64,000 nucleotides of DNA, taken from assembly GCA_045568115.1 (NCBI GenBank), contig JBJLBO010000001.1, positions 310,001 to 374,000 of the forward strand, read 5' to 3'. Under the pieces are notes generated by a model, which saw nothing but the letters and a program-made list of their open reading frames with translations, searched no databases and was not told the origin of the DNA. Position numbers and translations under genes: made by a program. Source of the stretch: MGIIb-O1 sp002457595 (lineage in GTDB: Archaea; Thermoplasmatota; Poseidoniia; Poseidoniales; Thalassarchaeaceae). Positions 8,647-18,023 of the stretch are shown one piece after another; positions within the stretch are counted from its first letter, which is position 1; each line of letters starts with the position of its first letter.

Positions 8647-10887
8647 TCAGTCATCCCTTCTAGGCATGAGTATTGCAGCCGCACCCAGCATTGAGATTAC
8701 GGCAAGCACACTAGGAGCCGGTAAAGAGTCGTCTAAAGAGTCGTCCTGATTGTTCAATTCAGAGTCATCCCAGTCAGAAATTCCATCATTATCATCATCT
8801 TGGTCAAAGTAGTCAATTATGCCATCACCATCAGTATCTAGCATATTTAGATCAGGAAGATAATCAGGACCCAATATTTCGTATAATTGTGAATTGTCAT
8901 GTTTTGATTCTGGTGCAATATCTCTGAGTTCTGTAATTCCTACAATATCCGTCTTCGCGGTTCTCGCATTGTCACCATCATGGTATAGAACATTGAGTTC
9001 GACATCATGTGTTTTAACTCCAAAAACTGATGGGCCAAGTAGAAGTTCTTCAGAATTCAAAATCGCAAAACCAACAACTCTTGAATCATCTGTGGTCCAA
9101 AATAAGAGTGCACAGGAGTCTTCTAAATCAATAATGGGTTCACTAGGGACATTATCCTCCACCAACTCACCTAGCTTTTCAGAGAAGGCTTCCATGGTCT
9201 TGTCCAGATTGGATTCCATCAATGCCTCCATCATACTTTCTAATCTTTCAGATTGTTCTGAATCTTCCATTGAGCCATCATTCTCATCAGATCCATCAGA
9301 ACAGTCTTCCTCGCCATCGTTTTCCCATTCCGCTGGAATTTCTTCACCGTTATCACAAGTGAATGTGCTCCCTTCGTCATTTTCATCCGAACCATCTGAA
9401 CAGTCAATCATCACCATCGTTTTCCCAATCTTCTGGAATTTCTTCACCATTGTCGCATACGAAGACACCATCTCCGCCATCTCCGCCATCTCCGCCAGAA
9501 ATCTCCTCAATCCATGATTCAATCTGCTCTTGAAGTACCGAGGATAATTCCTGCACTCCATTATCGAAAGCAGGAGCAAGTGATTGAGCCATCATGACAG
9601 CCATACCTGGTGACACTGGAGCGGCTAAACCACACTGGACTTCCACAGTTGTGTCATCAATCGTCAAGTCTTCAGTCCCACCAACAGGAGGGCATTCCCA
9701 ATTCCATTCTGCCATCTGCCCATCTATATTTTGAAAATTTTCAGAGAAGGAACCTTGCCCTGGCACATTATCTGATAATTCAACATTGAAGGTGTCGAGA
9801 TTTACTCCGATCTCCTCAGTTGGGATTCCACTAATCTCCGCTGATAATGAGTAACCAGTCAATGTGGTAAATGTGCCAAGCATCAAATCCGTAATCATAG
9901 CCATCCGACTCGCTTGGGATCCAAGAGTACCACACGTGCTCCTCGCTATCTTGCCATGTCGGCCCTTCCCATTCGTCGTACCACCCGGAACGGGCGTCTG
10001 AAGCGGGGAGGTTTGGATCGCTTCCGTCTAACTCTAAGTCGGCAGGCACCTCGCTTCCACACCACTCAGGGTACGTGACTTGTGACCGGGATTCCTCGAA
10101 TGACGATTCCTCTAGATCAGCAAGAGAGGACAGGTCCACGTCGGCTCTGCAATTCCGGACCCGCGTCTCATCAAAGCCATCTGACGGCTCTTCGTTGAGT
10201 TGTTGCAAATAGTCAAGCGGTTGGTCGACTCTCCATTCGGATGAAAGTGAAGGCACCTCCATGGAAATTGAATATCCCAAATCAACCTCAGGGGCCTCTA
10301 CCTCTCCTGCAGCAATCACCTGAAGATTCATAGAAAGATCTGCAGAATTACTAACCTCTCCACTCATTTCTAAGTCGGCTCCATAAACCATTAAATCTGA
10401 ATCAACATACTCTACATATGTAGCATCAATTACCAATACCATCTCTTGAGAAGCACTGTACCAAATGTCAATTGCCTCATCATCATCTACCCATGATGCT
10501 GTAAATCCGGCATCAGCGAGTAATCCATGACGGGACAGTTAACTCGGTTATTCTCTGGCTGACTTGATGTGTATTGCCATGAATATCTTGAATTTCCACG
10601 GATTCATCACCATCCCATGATTCAATAAAGAAATGACTAGAACCACTCAAAACTTGATCTGAGTCAAGGTCAAAACCGGCATATTCAGCTGCAGCCTCAA
10701 GATCCTCATTGGCAGCATTTGTGTCCACACCAGTCATTTCAAGGACATCACCTTCGAAGTCCCCCCAATCATAGGACACACCCCAAATCACAGAATCGGA
10801 AGGGCCGGTTGCTGCGGCGGCGGGGGCGATTGAAGTCAGTAATAGCAAACAGATGAAGGAAGATAGAATCCTCTGGCTCATGTACAA
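8647..10887 (-). pseudogene. Large secreted surface protein with LDLa-like repeats, broken by three frameshifts
   Basis: Four overlapping open frames read as one ~745-aa protein. It starts at 10887 with a signal peptide (SSFICLLLLTSIAPAAAATG). The first frame ends at 10513, where one extra base turns R-DAGF into a TGA. The second (to 9831) carries a long beta-rich ectodomain; the switch to the third frame lies within about 9831-9990. The third ends at 9404 inside an LDLa-like repeat and the fourth restores it. The C-terminus has Ca-binding DTDGDGIIDYFDQDDDNDG, then a proline-led hydrophobic tail and basic end (LPAPSVLAVISMLGAAAI, MPRRDD) like an archaeal CTERM sorting signal. Surface anchoring and adhesion are inferred. 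Sequencing error and true decay both remain possible. Confidence 0.75.
9277..9463 (-). repeat. Two tandem LDLa-like repeats (87 and 88 bases)
   Basis: Two copies encode a repeat beginning F-x-C-D-N-G-E-E-I-P, then W-E-N-D-G, and ending D-C-S-D-G-S-D-E-N-D, the calcium-cage part of an LDL-receptor class A module. Each has only two cysteines instead of six. The copy at 9277-9363 is 87 bases and in frame; the copy at 9376-9463 is 88 bases because of one extra base near 9404-9409, which creates the stop. The length difference between near-identical neighbours is direct evidence for a single-base insertion. Confidence 0.8.
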
Positions 10888-10928
10888 AGGGCAAACGCGT
10901 CATGGTTTGAGACTTTTGCCGGCACGCC

Positions 10929-12479
10929 TCAAAGTGGGATGTTACCATGCTTCTTGGGAGGAACCCATTCACGCTTGTTACGCAAAGGCCGTAGCGCTTG
11001 GATGAGTTTGTGTCGAGTGTCTTGTGGCTCAATTACGTCATCCAGCCAACCATTCCGAGCGGCAACATAGGGGTCTCCGAACTTACGGCGATATTCCTCA
11101 ACTAATTCTGATTGGATTGATTCTGGGTCCTCTGCCTCGGCTAATTCGCGTCGATGGATGATATTCACAGCACCCTCCGCTCCCATCACAGCTAATTCTC
11201 CTGTAGGCCATGAAATGTTGTAGTCCGAGCGTAAATGTTTGCAGGACATCGCCAGATATGCTCCTCCGTATGCCTTACGAGTAATTACCGTCAACTTCGG
11301 AACTGTGGCTTCCGCATAGGCATAGAGTAACTTGGCTCCGTGACGAATGATGCCACCCCATTCTTGAACCGTTCCCGGAAGAAATCCTGGTACATCGACA
11401 AATGTGATTACTGGAATATTGAATACATCACATGTGCGAATAAATCGGGCTGCCTTGACAGATGCATCGATGTCTAGGCAGCCTGCCAGTACCTTAGGCT
11501 GATTGCCAACAATACCTATTGATTGGCCATTTAGATGAGCGAATCCAATTACTATATTCTCAGCATAAGTTGGGAATAATTCGAGGAATCGACTCTCATC
11601 AACTATCTCCTCAATCACCTTACGCATATCGTAGGGCTTGTTGGAGTCTGCTGGCACTATCTTAGTCAGGGCTTTGCAGGCTCTATTAGCAGGGTCGCTA
11701 TTGGGTAAGTTCTGAGGTTCTGCTAGTGTGTGATCGGGGAGGAAAGACAGAATCTCTATTGCTGTAAGAATAGCGTCCTCTTCATCTTCTGCGACCAAAC
11801 AAGCAACACCTGAACGGCTTGCATGAGCATCGGCTCCACCCAGACTTTGTTGATCCAATTCTCCACTAGTAATTTCAGGAATGAAGTAGGGACTTCGCAT
11901 AAACATCTGACCGTGGTCATCGGAGAGGATGACGAAATCAGACAGGCCGGCGGCAAGTGCGCTAACGCCGGCAACAGTTCCTAGAATAATGGAAAATATC
12001 GGCACTCGACCAGAACAGGCCACGAGAATATCGAGTAACTCTCCTGTAGCTCCAAGGGAAGGAACTCCATCATGCACCCTCTGTCCATCTCCATCCCAAA
12101 TCCCAATCAAAGGAAGTTGAGCCTTCTCAGCGAATGCGGCTATCTTGGCAATCTTGCGAGCATGCATTTCCCCCATCGTTCCTTCAAAGACAGCGTAATC
12201 TTGGGCAAAACAGACTACCCTACGGCCATCTATCATTCCGTGACCTGCTACTACGCCATCTCCGTAAGGGCGATGAAGATGCATATTGAAGTCCCCAGAA
12301 CGATGTTGAATGAAAGAATCAATCTCCACAAAAGAGTCTGCATCGAGCAGCATTTTGATGCGTTCACGAGCTGTTTGACGACCAGAGGCTCTCAATTCTT
12401 CCATGCTAATTCGGTCGGCCGCATTCAGCGCTTCACGGCGCATTGCATCGAGGTCATCCGAGTGCGATGCGCCCGCCAT
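10929..12479 (-). CDS. pccB: Acyl-CoA carboxylase carboxyltransferase subunit (PccB-like)
   Basis: This biotin-dependent carboxyltransferase moves CO2 from carboxybiotin to propionyl- or acetyl-CoA. The crotonase-like double domain is complete: TARERIKMLLD near the start, GDGVVAGHGMIDGR, VCFAQDYAVFEGTMGEMHARKIAK, GVPSLGATGELL, and in the C-half FIRTCDVFNIPVITFVDVPG, AKLLYAYAEATVPKLTVITRKAYGG, ending WVPPKKHGNIPL. Length 516 aa is normal. The biotin carboxylase partner is 47 kb away (58.0 kb), and no biotin-carrier protein is in this window. It is followed within 42 bases by an oxidoreductase on the same strand. Substrate (propionyl vs acetyl) cannot be read from sequence, but the nearby IcmF-type mutase favours propionate/branched-chain use. 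Confidence 0.9.
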   Translation of the reverse strand: MAGASHSDDLDAMRREALNAADRISMEELRASGRQTARERIKMLLDADSFVEIDSFIQHRSGDFNMHLHRPYGDGVVAGHGMIDGRRVVCFAQDYAVFEGTMGEMHARKIAKIAAFAEKAQLPLIGIWDGDGQRVHDGVPSLGATGELLDILVACSGRVPIFSIILGTVAGVSALAAGLSDFVILSDDHGQMFMRSPYFIPEITSGELDQQSLGGADAHASRSGVACLVAEDEEDAILTAIEILSFLPDHTLAEPQNLPNSDPANRACKALTKIVPADSNKPYDMRKVIEEIVDESRFLELFPTYAENIVIGFAHLNGQSIGIVGNQPKVLAGCLDIDASVKAARFIRTCDVFNIPVITFVDVPGFLPGTVQEWGGIIRHGAKLLYAYAEATVPKLTVITRKAYGGAYLAMSCKHLRSDYNISWPTGELAVMGAEGAVNIIHRRELAEAEDPESIQSELVEEYRRKFGDPYVAARNGWLDDVIEPQDTRHKLIQALRPLRNKREWVPPKKHGNIPL

Positions 12480-12521
12480 GAAGTAGCCAAAGTTGCTCTC
12501 GGTTATTCATTAACTCGGCTG

Positions 12522-13622
12522 TCAAATGACAAATCCTTGCCAAGAACGCATGTACTCAATGAAACTCTGACTAAGGGCTTGTTCAACCAACCACTCGCTT
12601 GTGAATGGTGGTTTTTGAGGATTATATTCCGAATCACCAAGATGTGCGGCCCAATCATGATGACCAATTCCAACTCGTCCGACTCCTACTAAATCTGCAC
12701 CTTGCTCAAGGACATTATTGGCTTGATTAGTAGACCAAATAGCGCCCGTCGAGATAATCGGAACTCTTCCCTTCACCTTATCTGCAAACACCTCAGTGAT
12801 AGTTTGTCCATCACTGTCAAAGTGTCTAGGCGGCACGAAACTATCCCAACAAGAAATGTGAAGGAAATCAATTTCCAATGGGAGTAATAATTCAACCAAA
12901 TCTAGACTATCTTGCATCTTGACTCCGATTTTGTTGAACTCAGGCGAAATTCTCACACCTACGAGGAAATTGTTGGAAACTTTTTGTTTTATTCTCTCAA
13001 TTATTCTCAAAAGAAAACTAGCACGGTTCTCCAAATCTCCACCCCACTGGTCGTCTCTTCGATTGGTTTCTGTTCCAAGAAACTGACAGATTAGGTAGCC
13101 ATGCGCTCCATGAATCTCGAGACCATCGAATCCGGATTCCTCACACCTTTGAGCAGCATTTGCGAAAGATTCGATTAATCCTTCAATTTCTTCATGGGTC
13201 AATTCCCTAGTAAATCCGGTATCGGAATCATCGGTTGGATTTTGACTCGCCGATACGGGTTGGACACCTGTGATTTTCTGAGGGCTTCGCATACCTCCGT
13301 GGAAAATTTGTGCAAGACTCAGGCCACCGTGCTGCCTGATGCCATCTGCAAGCGTTTTGAGTCTGGGAATTTGATGATCGCCCCAAACTCCCATTTCGCC
13401 ATCCCAGCCTTGACCCTCTGCAACAACATGGCTGGCTGCTGTAGTTACAATTCCAAATCCGCCTTCAGCTCTCTTCAGCAGCCAAGCAATCTCCTCATCA
13501 GAAAGAGTGCCATCTACGTTGCTCTGCTTATTTGTCATCGCAGCAAGAACGGCGCGGTTACGAGTCTGGAGTCCCGTTCTTGGGAATATGAAAGAGGTGG
13601 CTGCATCACTCATATCATACAA
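12522..13622 (-). CDS. NADH:flavin oxidoreductase, old yellow enzyme family
   Basis: FMN-dependent TIM-barrel reductase of the OYE family, acting on alpha/beta-unsaturated carbonyls. Visible features: TRNRAVLAAMTNKQSNVDGTLSDEE (FMN-site strand 1), EGGFGIVTTAASHV, LSLAQIFHGGM (FMN contact), GFDGLEIHGAHGYLICQFL (GxEIHxAHGYL signature, near 170-187), NRRDDQWGGDLENR and VPIISTGAIW. Length 366 aa matches the short (thermophilic-like/YqjM) branch, with no iron-sulfur or 2,4-dienoyl-CoA extension. The true start is probably the Met at 13613 (MSDAAT) rather than 13622. It lies between pccB and gatD in a same-strand run with short gaps (42 and 14 bases). The natural substrate is unknown. Confidence 0.85.
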   Translation of the reverse strand: MYDMSDAATSFIFPRTGLQTRNRAVLAAMTNKQSNVDGTLSDEEIAWLLKRAEGGFGIVTTAASHVVAEGQGWDGEMGVWGDHQIPRLKTLADGIRQHGGLSLAQIFHGGMRSPQKITGVQPVSASQNPTDDSDTGFTRELTHEEIEGLIESFANAAQRCEESGFDGLEIHGAHGYLICQFLGTETNRRDDQWGGDLENRASFLLRIIERIKQKVSNNFLVGVRISPEFNKIGVKMQDSLDLVELLLPLEIDFLHISCWDSFVPPRHFDSDGQTITEVFADKVKGRVPIISTGAIWSTNQANNVLEQGADLVGVGRVGIGHHDWAAHLGDSEYNPQKPPFTSEWLVEQALSQSFIEYMRSWQGFVI

Positions 13623-13636
13623 CTCTCAGAAATGAC

Positions 13637-14989
13637 TCACTCACGTGAATCATCGGGATTCTCGCCGCATAAATCCTCAGGCCAGCCTTCTGCAACTGTA
13701 TCTCGGCCTCCACCACGTGATAACAAATGGTGCAACTTTACTAGAGCAGAACTAGGTGGGCATAGAGATCCATGACCAATTATTCCCATCTCCTGTTGTT
13801 TGCGACCTTTGGCATAGACATTGAGATTGATTGGCCCCTCAATGGTTTGAGCGACAACCACTACTATGCCGTCATTGGCACAATAATCTTCGAGCATAAA
13901 TCGTAAGATTGTGTTCTCCTGAGAATCCTCCTGTGGGTCTGATATTGGTAAATGACCTAATCCTGTTGAATGGAAAATAATTGCATCAAAGTCACCTTCA
14001 ATTGCCGCCTTGACGAGATCTGGTTGCAAGTGTGGATCTGAAATTAATTGCGCAATACGAGTGCTCTCATCGAAAATCATCGGCGCTAATGCCTCCACTC
14101 GGGCATCAGCGGGTTCATGTTCACTCATCTCGATTCTTGGAGTTCCGCTATCGATTAGCACATGGGCTATCGCATCCTGATTTATTGACTTGAAAGCATC
14201 ACGGCGTGAAGAATGATACTTGCGGCACGATATCCCGGGAAGAACGGCACATTTTCCATCTGAAGAATCGGCATGGAGGATTACTACAGATGAGTCACGG
14301 TAACCGGTTGGTTGTGGGCCATGAGCAGCCCAATGGACTGCTGCAATCAGATTTTCAGCAGCGTCACTTGAACCTCTGTCGGGTGAACGCTGTGAACCAG
14401 TGAGAGCGATTCGCCCAGGTGGTCGCCCACCGTTTCCAGACCATCCGTAACCCATAGCAGCTGCAGACAAATGCAGAGTGTCGGTTCCATGTGTAATTAC
14501 AACTCCAACAGCACCCTCAGCAAACGCCTCTTCAGTCGCTTTCAGCATTCGATTCCAATGACGAGGGCGAATATCATCCGACCACATATTACCTAGTTTT
14601 ACAGCCCTAATTCGAGCCACAGATCGCAGTTCAGGAACCGCATCTAACAACTCATGTGGCTCGAACCTTGCAGTTACTGCACCTGTGGCGTAGTCGACCT
14701 TTGAGGCGATTGTTCCACCGGTGTGAATCAAGTGAACTAGAGGGAGGGAGTCATCCTGTGGTTCAGGAGTTGGAGAATCGTCAACGGGCATTTCGATTGA
14801 AGCAAGAACTTCGATTGTTTCGACATAGGATTCTGGATAACTTACATTGTAGCCGTTTACCAGTTTCAAAGTGATTAGTTTAGGACCGGAAGCGGGCAAA
14901 GCCAAGCCTTCGTGCTCAACCATCCCTGACCAAGTCTTGACGACTACTTTGACCGGGGTTCCCGGCTCTGGCCAATCCACCATCATCAA
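13637..14989 (-). CDS. gatD: Glutamyl-tRNA(Gln) amidotransferase subunit D
   Basis: GatD is the asparaginase-like subunit of the archaeal GatDE complex, which converts Glu-tRNA(Gln) to Gln-tRNA(Gln). An N-terminal beta-rich domain (1-75) precedes the amidohydrolase part. HTGGTIAS at 89-96 holds the first catalytic threonine. THGTDTLH at 166-173 holds the second Thr/Asp pair. DSSDGKCAVLP supplies the catalytic lysine. The second half carries LISDPHLQPDLVK and IIFHSTGLGHLP, where the substrate pocket closes. Length 450 is typical. GatE is not in this window. Confidence 0.95.
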   Translation of the reverse strand: MMMVDWPEPGTPVKVVVKTWSGMVEHEGLALPASGPKLITLKLVNGYNVSYPESYVETIEVLASIEMPVDDSPTPEPQDDSLPLVHLIHTGGTIASKVDYATGAVTARFEPHELLDAVPELRSVARIRAVKLGNMWSDDIRPRHWNRMLKATEEAFAEGAVGVVITHGTDTLHLSAAAMGYGWSGNGGRPPGRIALTGSQRSPDRGSSDAAENLIAAVHWAAHGPQPTGYRDSSVVILHADSSDGKCAVLPGISCRKYHSSRRDAFKSINQDAIAHVLIDSGTPRIEMSEHEPADARVEALAPMIFDESTRIAQLISDPHLQPDLVKAAIEGDFDAIIFHSTGLGHLPISDPQEDSQENTILRFMLEDYCANDGIVVVVAQTIEGPINLNVYAKGRKQQEMGIIGHGSLCPPSSALVKLHHLLSRGGGRDTVAEGWPEDLCGENPDDSRE

Positions 14990-15028
14990 CGCGTCAGGTG
15001 ACTACTCAATGAAACACTCGCTCGACAA

Positions 15029-15409
15029 TCATCCCATAGCAGCATAGAGGCAGATAGCAATCATGGTCGGAAGAACAACCATAGGGAGGGTTGGGATACT
15101 ATCCGTGTAGCCTCTTAATTTGGCACCTGCGACTGTTAGAAGGAAGGCGGCAAGACCTAGTGCAGTACCTATCAAGATAGCCTCAGTTGCTGCAACGTCA
15201 TCAACATTGAAACTGCAGTAGATGTTGACTATTCCGAGGGCCAGTAAACCTCCACCAATCGCCATCCTCATGGCAGATGATTCTCCATTTTTGATGCCTT
15301 CGACATCGCCGAAGATACTCTTGTTGAATCCAACGGGATCAATATTCATTCTTAGTCCAATAAGCAGCGCTACGCCGCCGACAAATTGCATTGCTATGGC
15401 ATGTTCCAT
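15029..15409 (-). CDS. Small membrane protein, four TM segments, unknown
   Basis: A 126-aa hydrophobic protein with segments near 5-22, 47-65, 74-96 and 105-123, joined by short loops (the longest is GFNKSIFGDVEGIKNGESS). I do not recognise the family. It lies between gatD and the divergent membrane-protein array at 15.5 kb, with gaps of 39 and 125 bases, so it may share the divergent promoter region with that array. It does not carry the MSD/E start motif seen in the array. Confidence 0.6.
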   Translation of the reverse strand: MEHAIAMQFVGGVALLIGLRMNIDPVGFNKSIFGDVEGIKNGESSAMRMAIGGGLLALGIVNIYCSFNVDDVAATEAILIGTALGLAAFLLTVAGAKLRGYTDSIPTLPMVVLPTMIAICLYAAMG

Positions 15410-15534
15410 GCAGTTGATTTAGGCGGCTGCTCGATAAACTATTCCAACCGAATATGTTCGTTTTTTTGCCGCTATTCACCCTCACATGTTCGGTCTGAAA
15501 TGACTATATGCCGTTTTTCTACAACTGCAACCAC

Positions 15535-16346
15535 ATGAGTGACGGTGCTCTCTTCAAAATGCCCACAATCGACCTCTCAGCAAAATCCCTACTGATGCTA
15601 TCTCAGTTGGGAATTTTTGTGTGTTTCGCTTTCTGGTCGTTAGCAGAAGGAGCAGAGGACAATATCGACTACGTCTTTCCAGCGATGATTCGCGATTGCC
15701 GGTTTGGCACTCTTCCTTTCAGTCCCAAACGCGAGGATGGGGGTAACCTTGGGAGTTCCAGCGTTGATGGTCGTGATGGGCTTGGCTATGGGTGAGAATG
15801 ATATGATATTCTGGGCTGTTTTCATGTTGATCATGATCGGGCCAATTGCCTACATGCCAGCATTGGCATCCGGCGATTCGACATTGGGTCTAGAAGATGG
15901 AGACTAGGACGATGAGGCTAGGCATTCTTTGGCTCGCTCTTCGCTCTGTTCATGGTGTTCATGATGTCAGGTTCGCTTGTTCAGGCGGCTACGGATGGCG
16001 AATGCACAGAAGAAGATGTTGATGAGACTGACTATACCATGTCACTAGACTCTACCCAGCAGACAATCGCACAAGTCGGACTGGCAGCTGGCTGCAATCG
16101 GTATTCTGGTGTTCCTACTAACGGCCTTAGTGGGCACCGAGATAGGGCCAATGCTGCCCTGGCACGGTGGTGCAATGGTAGCGGGTGCTATTACTGATTG
16201 GCCAGTATCTTTGGGCAGTGGCCGATGGAGGACCAGACCACAACTTAGTAGCAGAAGTAATATTCATTCTTTCTCTTGTCGGTCTGATAGCACTGCCTCC
16301 CTGTATTGGATACAGGAGTTCTGATGATACCACGGAGAGTGAGTGA
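15535..16346 (+). pseudogene. First member of a membrane-protein array, at least five frameshifts
   Basis: The start (MSDGALFKMPTIDL) matches the start of the next gene (MSDDAPFEMPPTDT). The reading then jumps frame near 15690, 15906, 15935, 16090 and 16183. Stitched together, the segments give LGVPALMVVMGLAMG, YMPALASGDSTLGLE, ALFMVFMMSGSLVQAATDGE, GILVFLLTALVGTEIGPMLP and ILSLVGLIALPPCIGYRSS, closely parallel to the intact 280-aa paralog downstream. The stop TGA (16344-16346) overlaps the next gene's GTG, as in the other array members. Five shifts in about 800 bases is far above the rate in the rest of the window, which argues for decay, though a local low-quality stretch cannot be excluded. 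Confidence 0.65.
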
Positions 16347-17182
16347 ATATGAGTGACGATGCTCCTTTTGAAATGCCACCGACCGACACATCTCCATTTT
16401 CACTGATGCTTTGGTGTCAGTTCGTTTTCTTCATGTTGATGCTGTACGAGACATCAGCCGATTCAGGACCTGATTTATTCAGCGGGGTCTTTGTGATAGT
16501 CGGACTCTTGCTGCTTATGAGGGTGAAAAACGGAGTTTTCGGAGCAATAGGAGTGCTTGCCGCAGCTCCAGTGGTCTTCGGACTGGCAGAGGGTGGCGAC
16601 TTGTCGGGCATCCTGATGTGGATGTTCTGGATGGTCGTATTCATGGGTGGAATGGGTATCCTGTTGCCTGCCGCCAGCTTCAAAGAGCACGGCCTGAAAA
16701 TTTCTGACGGTGCCAGAAAATGGATTATCATACTTTTCGTGTGCTTGGTAGTCGGAATGTTCGGAGCCGGAGAGTCATATGATATCGCCAACTCGGGAGA
16801 GTACAATGATGATAGTGATTCCATGTACCAAGACGAAAAGGAACTTCGAGAAAATGGAGCTGCCTGTTCTGAGATGGTCTCTTGCCATGAGGCCGGTGAC
16901 ATGAATGTGAACCTGGCATGGGCTGGATTTGCCGTAGCTGTTGGAGGCCTTCTGATCTTCCTGGCAACCGCTGTGGGTGGGGTAGAACTAGGTCCTCTCA
17001 GACCATTCCACGGGATTTCCATAGCCGTGCTTTCCGCGTGGTTGAGTTCCTACAACCTAAGTGACTTCGCAGGACGCGATCTCCCAGTCGAACTGGTCTG
17101 GGCACTCGTAATCAGTGGATTGATGATTCTTCCAGTCTACAACTTCTTTGAGAATGGCGAAGCGGCTACTGATGGAGAGTGA
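16343..17182 (+). CDS. Array membrane protein, about six TM segments
   Basis: The intact paralog of the broken gene just upstream. Hydrophobic stretches lie near 20-37, 46-60, 62-82, 87-108, 125-143, 190-212 and 240-262. An acidic loop (about 148-185) contains a pair of cysteines (ENGAACSEMVSCHEAGD), likely extracytoplasmic. GTG at 16343 overlaps the previous stop by four bases (GTGA); ATG at 16349 (MSDDAP) is the alternative start. The next gene also overlaps by GTGA, so the array looks translationally coupled. No family is recognised. Function is unknown. Confidence 0.65.
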   Translation: MNMSDDAPFEMPPTDTSPFSLMLWCQFVFFMLMLYETSADSGPDLFSGVFVIVGLLLLMRVKNGVFGAIGVLAAAPVVFGLAEGGDLSGILMWMFWMVVFMGGMGILLPAASFKEHGLKISDGARKWIIILFVCLVVGMFGAGESYDIANSGEYNDDSDSMYQDEKELRENGAACSEMVSCHEAGDMNVNLAWAGFAVAVGGLLIFLATAVGGVELGPLRPFHGISIAVLSAWLSSYNLSDFAGRDLPVELVWALVISGLMILPVYNFFENGEAATDGE

Positions 17183-17616
17183 GTGAAATGGATCTGAAGA
17201 GTATTCTGAATCCGCGTGCTTGGATGATTGTCTCCTCTGTTGTTGTCGTTTTTATGCTTGGAATTGGTCCGATGATGGCCTCCTCAGGAGATGTTGTTGG
17301 CATGGCAGAGGATGAATTTGGAGAGCTTTACACTAATGCTTCTGATGCAGACAAAGAAACTATTGAGGAATCTGTAAAAATGCAGGCTTACTTCTTCGGG
17401 GCAACCAACGTTGCACTTACGCTGTTCATCTTAGGATTCGCCTTCCTCACCGAAGGTACGACGCGCGCGAAAAGTGCAGTATTCTCTGGTTTGTCGCTCA
17501 TCCTATGGGCAATCTACTCGCAAGGTGATTTGGACATGGGTGCACTCACATTCTATTCTGCCGTTTCCGCTCCTATGATTATTTCAGGTGTTCTACATCT
17601 CAAGGGGGATGAGTGA
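17179..17616 (+). CDS. Array membrane protein, four TM segments
   Basis: A 145-aa protein starting at GTG 17179 (MSEMDLKSILNPRAW). TM segments lie near 16-36, 72-92, 97-113 and 118-140. One acidic extracellular loop (GMAEDEFGELYTNASDADKE) lies between the first two. It is a clear paralog of the next gene (MSEMDMKTIFQPKWW, GVLHLKGDE vs GYLHLDDE at the C-terminus). The start overlaps the previous stop by four bases and its own stop overlaps the next start by eight. Unknown function; possibly a small ion or lipid-associated complex encoded by the array. Confidence 0.65.
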   Translation: MSEMDLKSILNPRAWMIVSSVVVVFMLGIGPMMASSGDVVGMAEDEFGELYTNASDADKETIEESVKMQAYFFGATNVALTLFILGFAFLTEGTTRAKSAVFSGLSLILWAIYSQGDLDMGALTFYSAVSAPMIISGVLHLKGDE

Positions 17617-18022
17617 AATGGATATGAAGACAATATTCCAACCAAAGTGGTGGTTGATAGGTGTCGGTACCATATTCACGTTCCTGATGTTGTTGACTTA
17701 CACTGAGATCATTAACGCAGCGGAAGCAGGATGGGGTGCTGATTACACTGCTAACGACGCTTTCTACGAGAAAGCGTGGGCTGCTACCTACCTCATCATC
17801 GCAATTATTTGTTTAGTTTCTGGCCAATTTGTTGAAGGGAGATCTCAGGCAATTCTTGCAATGACGATTGGAGGAGGCAACATCCTCAATTTCATACTGG
17901 TTTACCTTGCAGCTGGTGATTTGAGTTATGGTTTCGCGGAGGATCCTACCCTTGCGGCAGGACCCATGATAATGGCGGCTGGTCTTCTCTTGTCTGGATA
18001 TCTTCACTTAGATGATGAATGA
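17609..18022 (+). CDS. Array membrane protein, paralog of the preceding gene
   Basis: Read from ATG 17609 (MSEMDMKTIFQPKWWLIG); the frame is open 21 bases further upstream but the shared MSEMD start and WW/RAW pattern favour this one. 137 aa with TM segments near 14-34, 57-74, 83-101 and 110-130, and an acidic loop near 38-55. Last gene of the array; its stop is one base before the minus-strand tRNA-Met. The ATG sits inside the previous gene's GAT-GAG-TGA end (8-base overlap). Confidence 0.65.
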   Translation: MSEMDMKTIFQPKWWLIGVGTIFTFLMLLTYTEIINAAEAGWGADYTANDAFYEKAWAATYLIIAIICLVSGQFVEGRSQAILAMTIGGGNILNFILVYLAAGDLSYGFAEDPTLAAGPMIMAAGLLLSGYLHLDDE

Positions 18023-18023
18023 T

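Noticed and set aside
10513..10887. A separate small secreted protein in the LDLa locus
   Set aside because: Its 3' end runs straight into the next open frame once one extra base is removed, so it is the N-terminus of the larger protein.
15704..15907. Independent short gene in the membrane array
   Set aside because: It is a frame-shifted middle segment of the first array member, matching the middle of the intact paralog.
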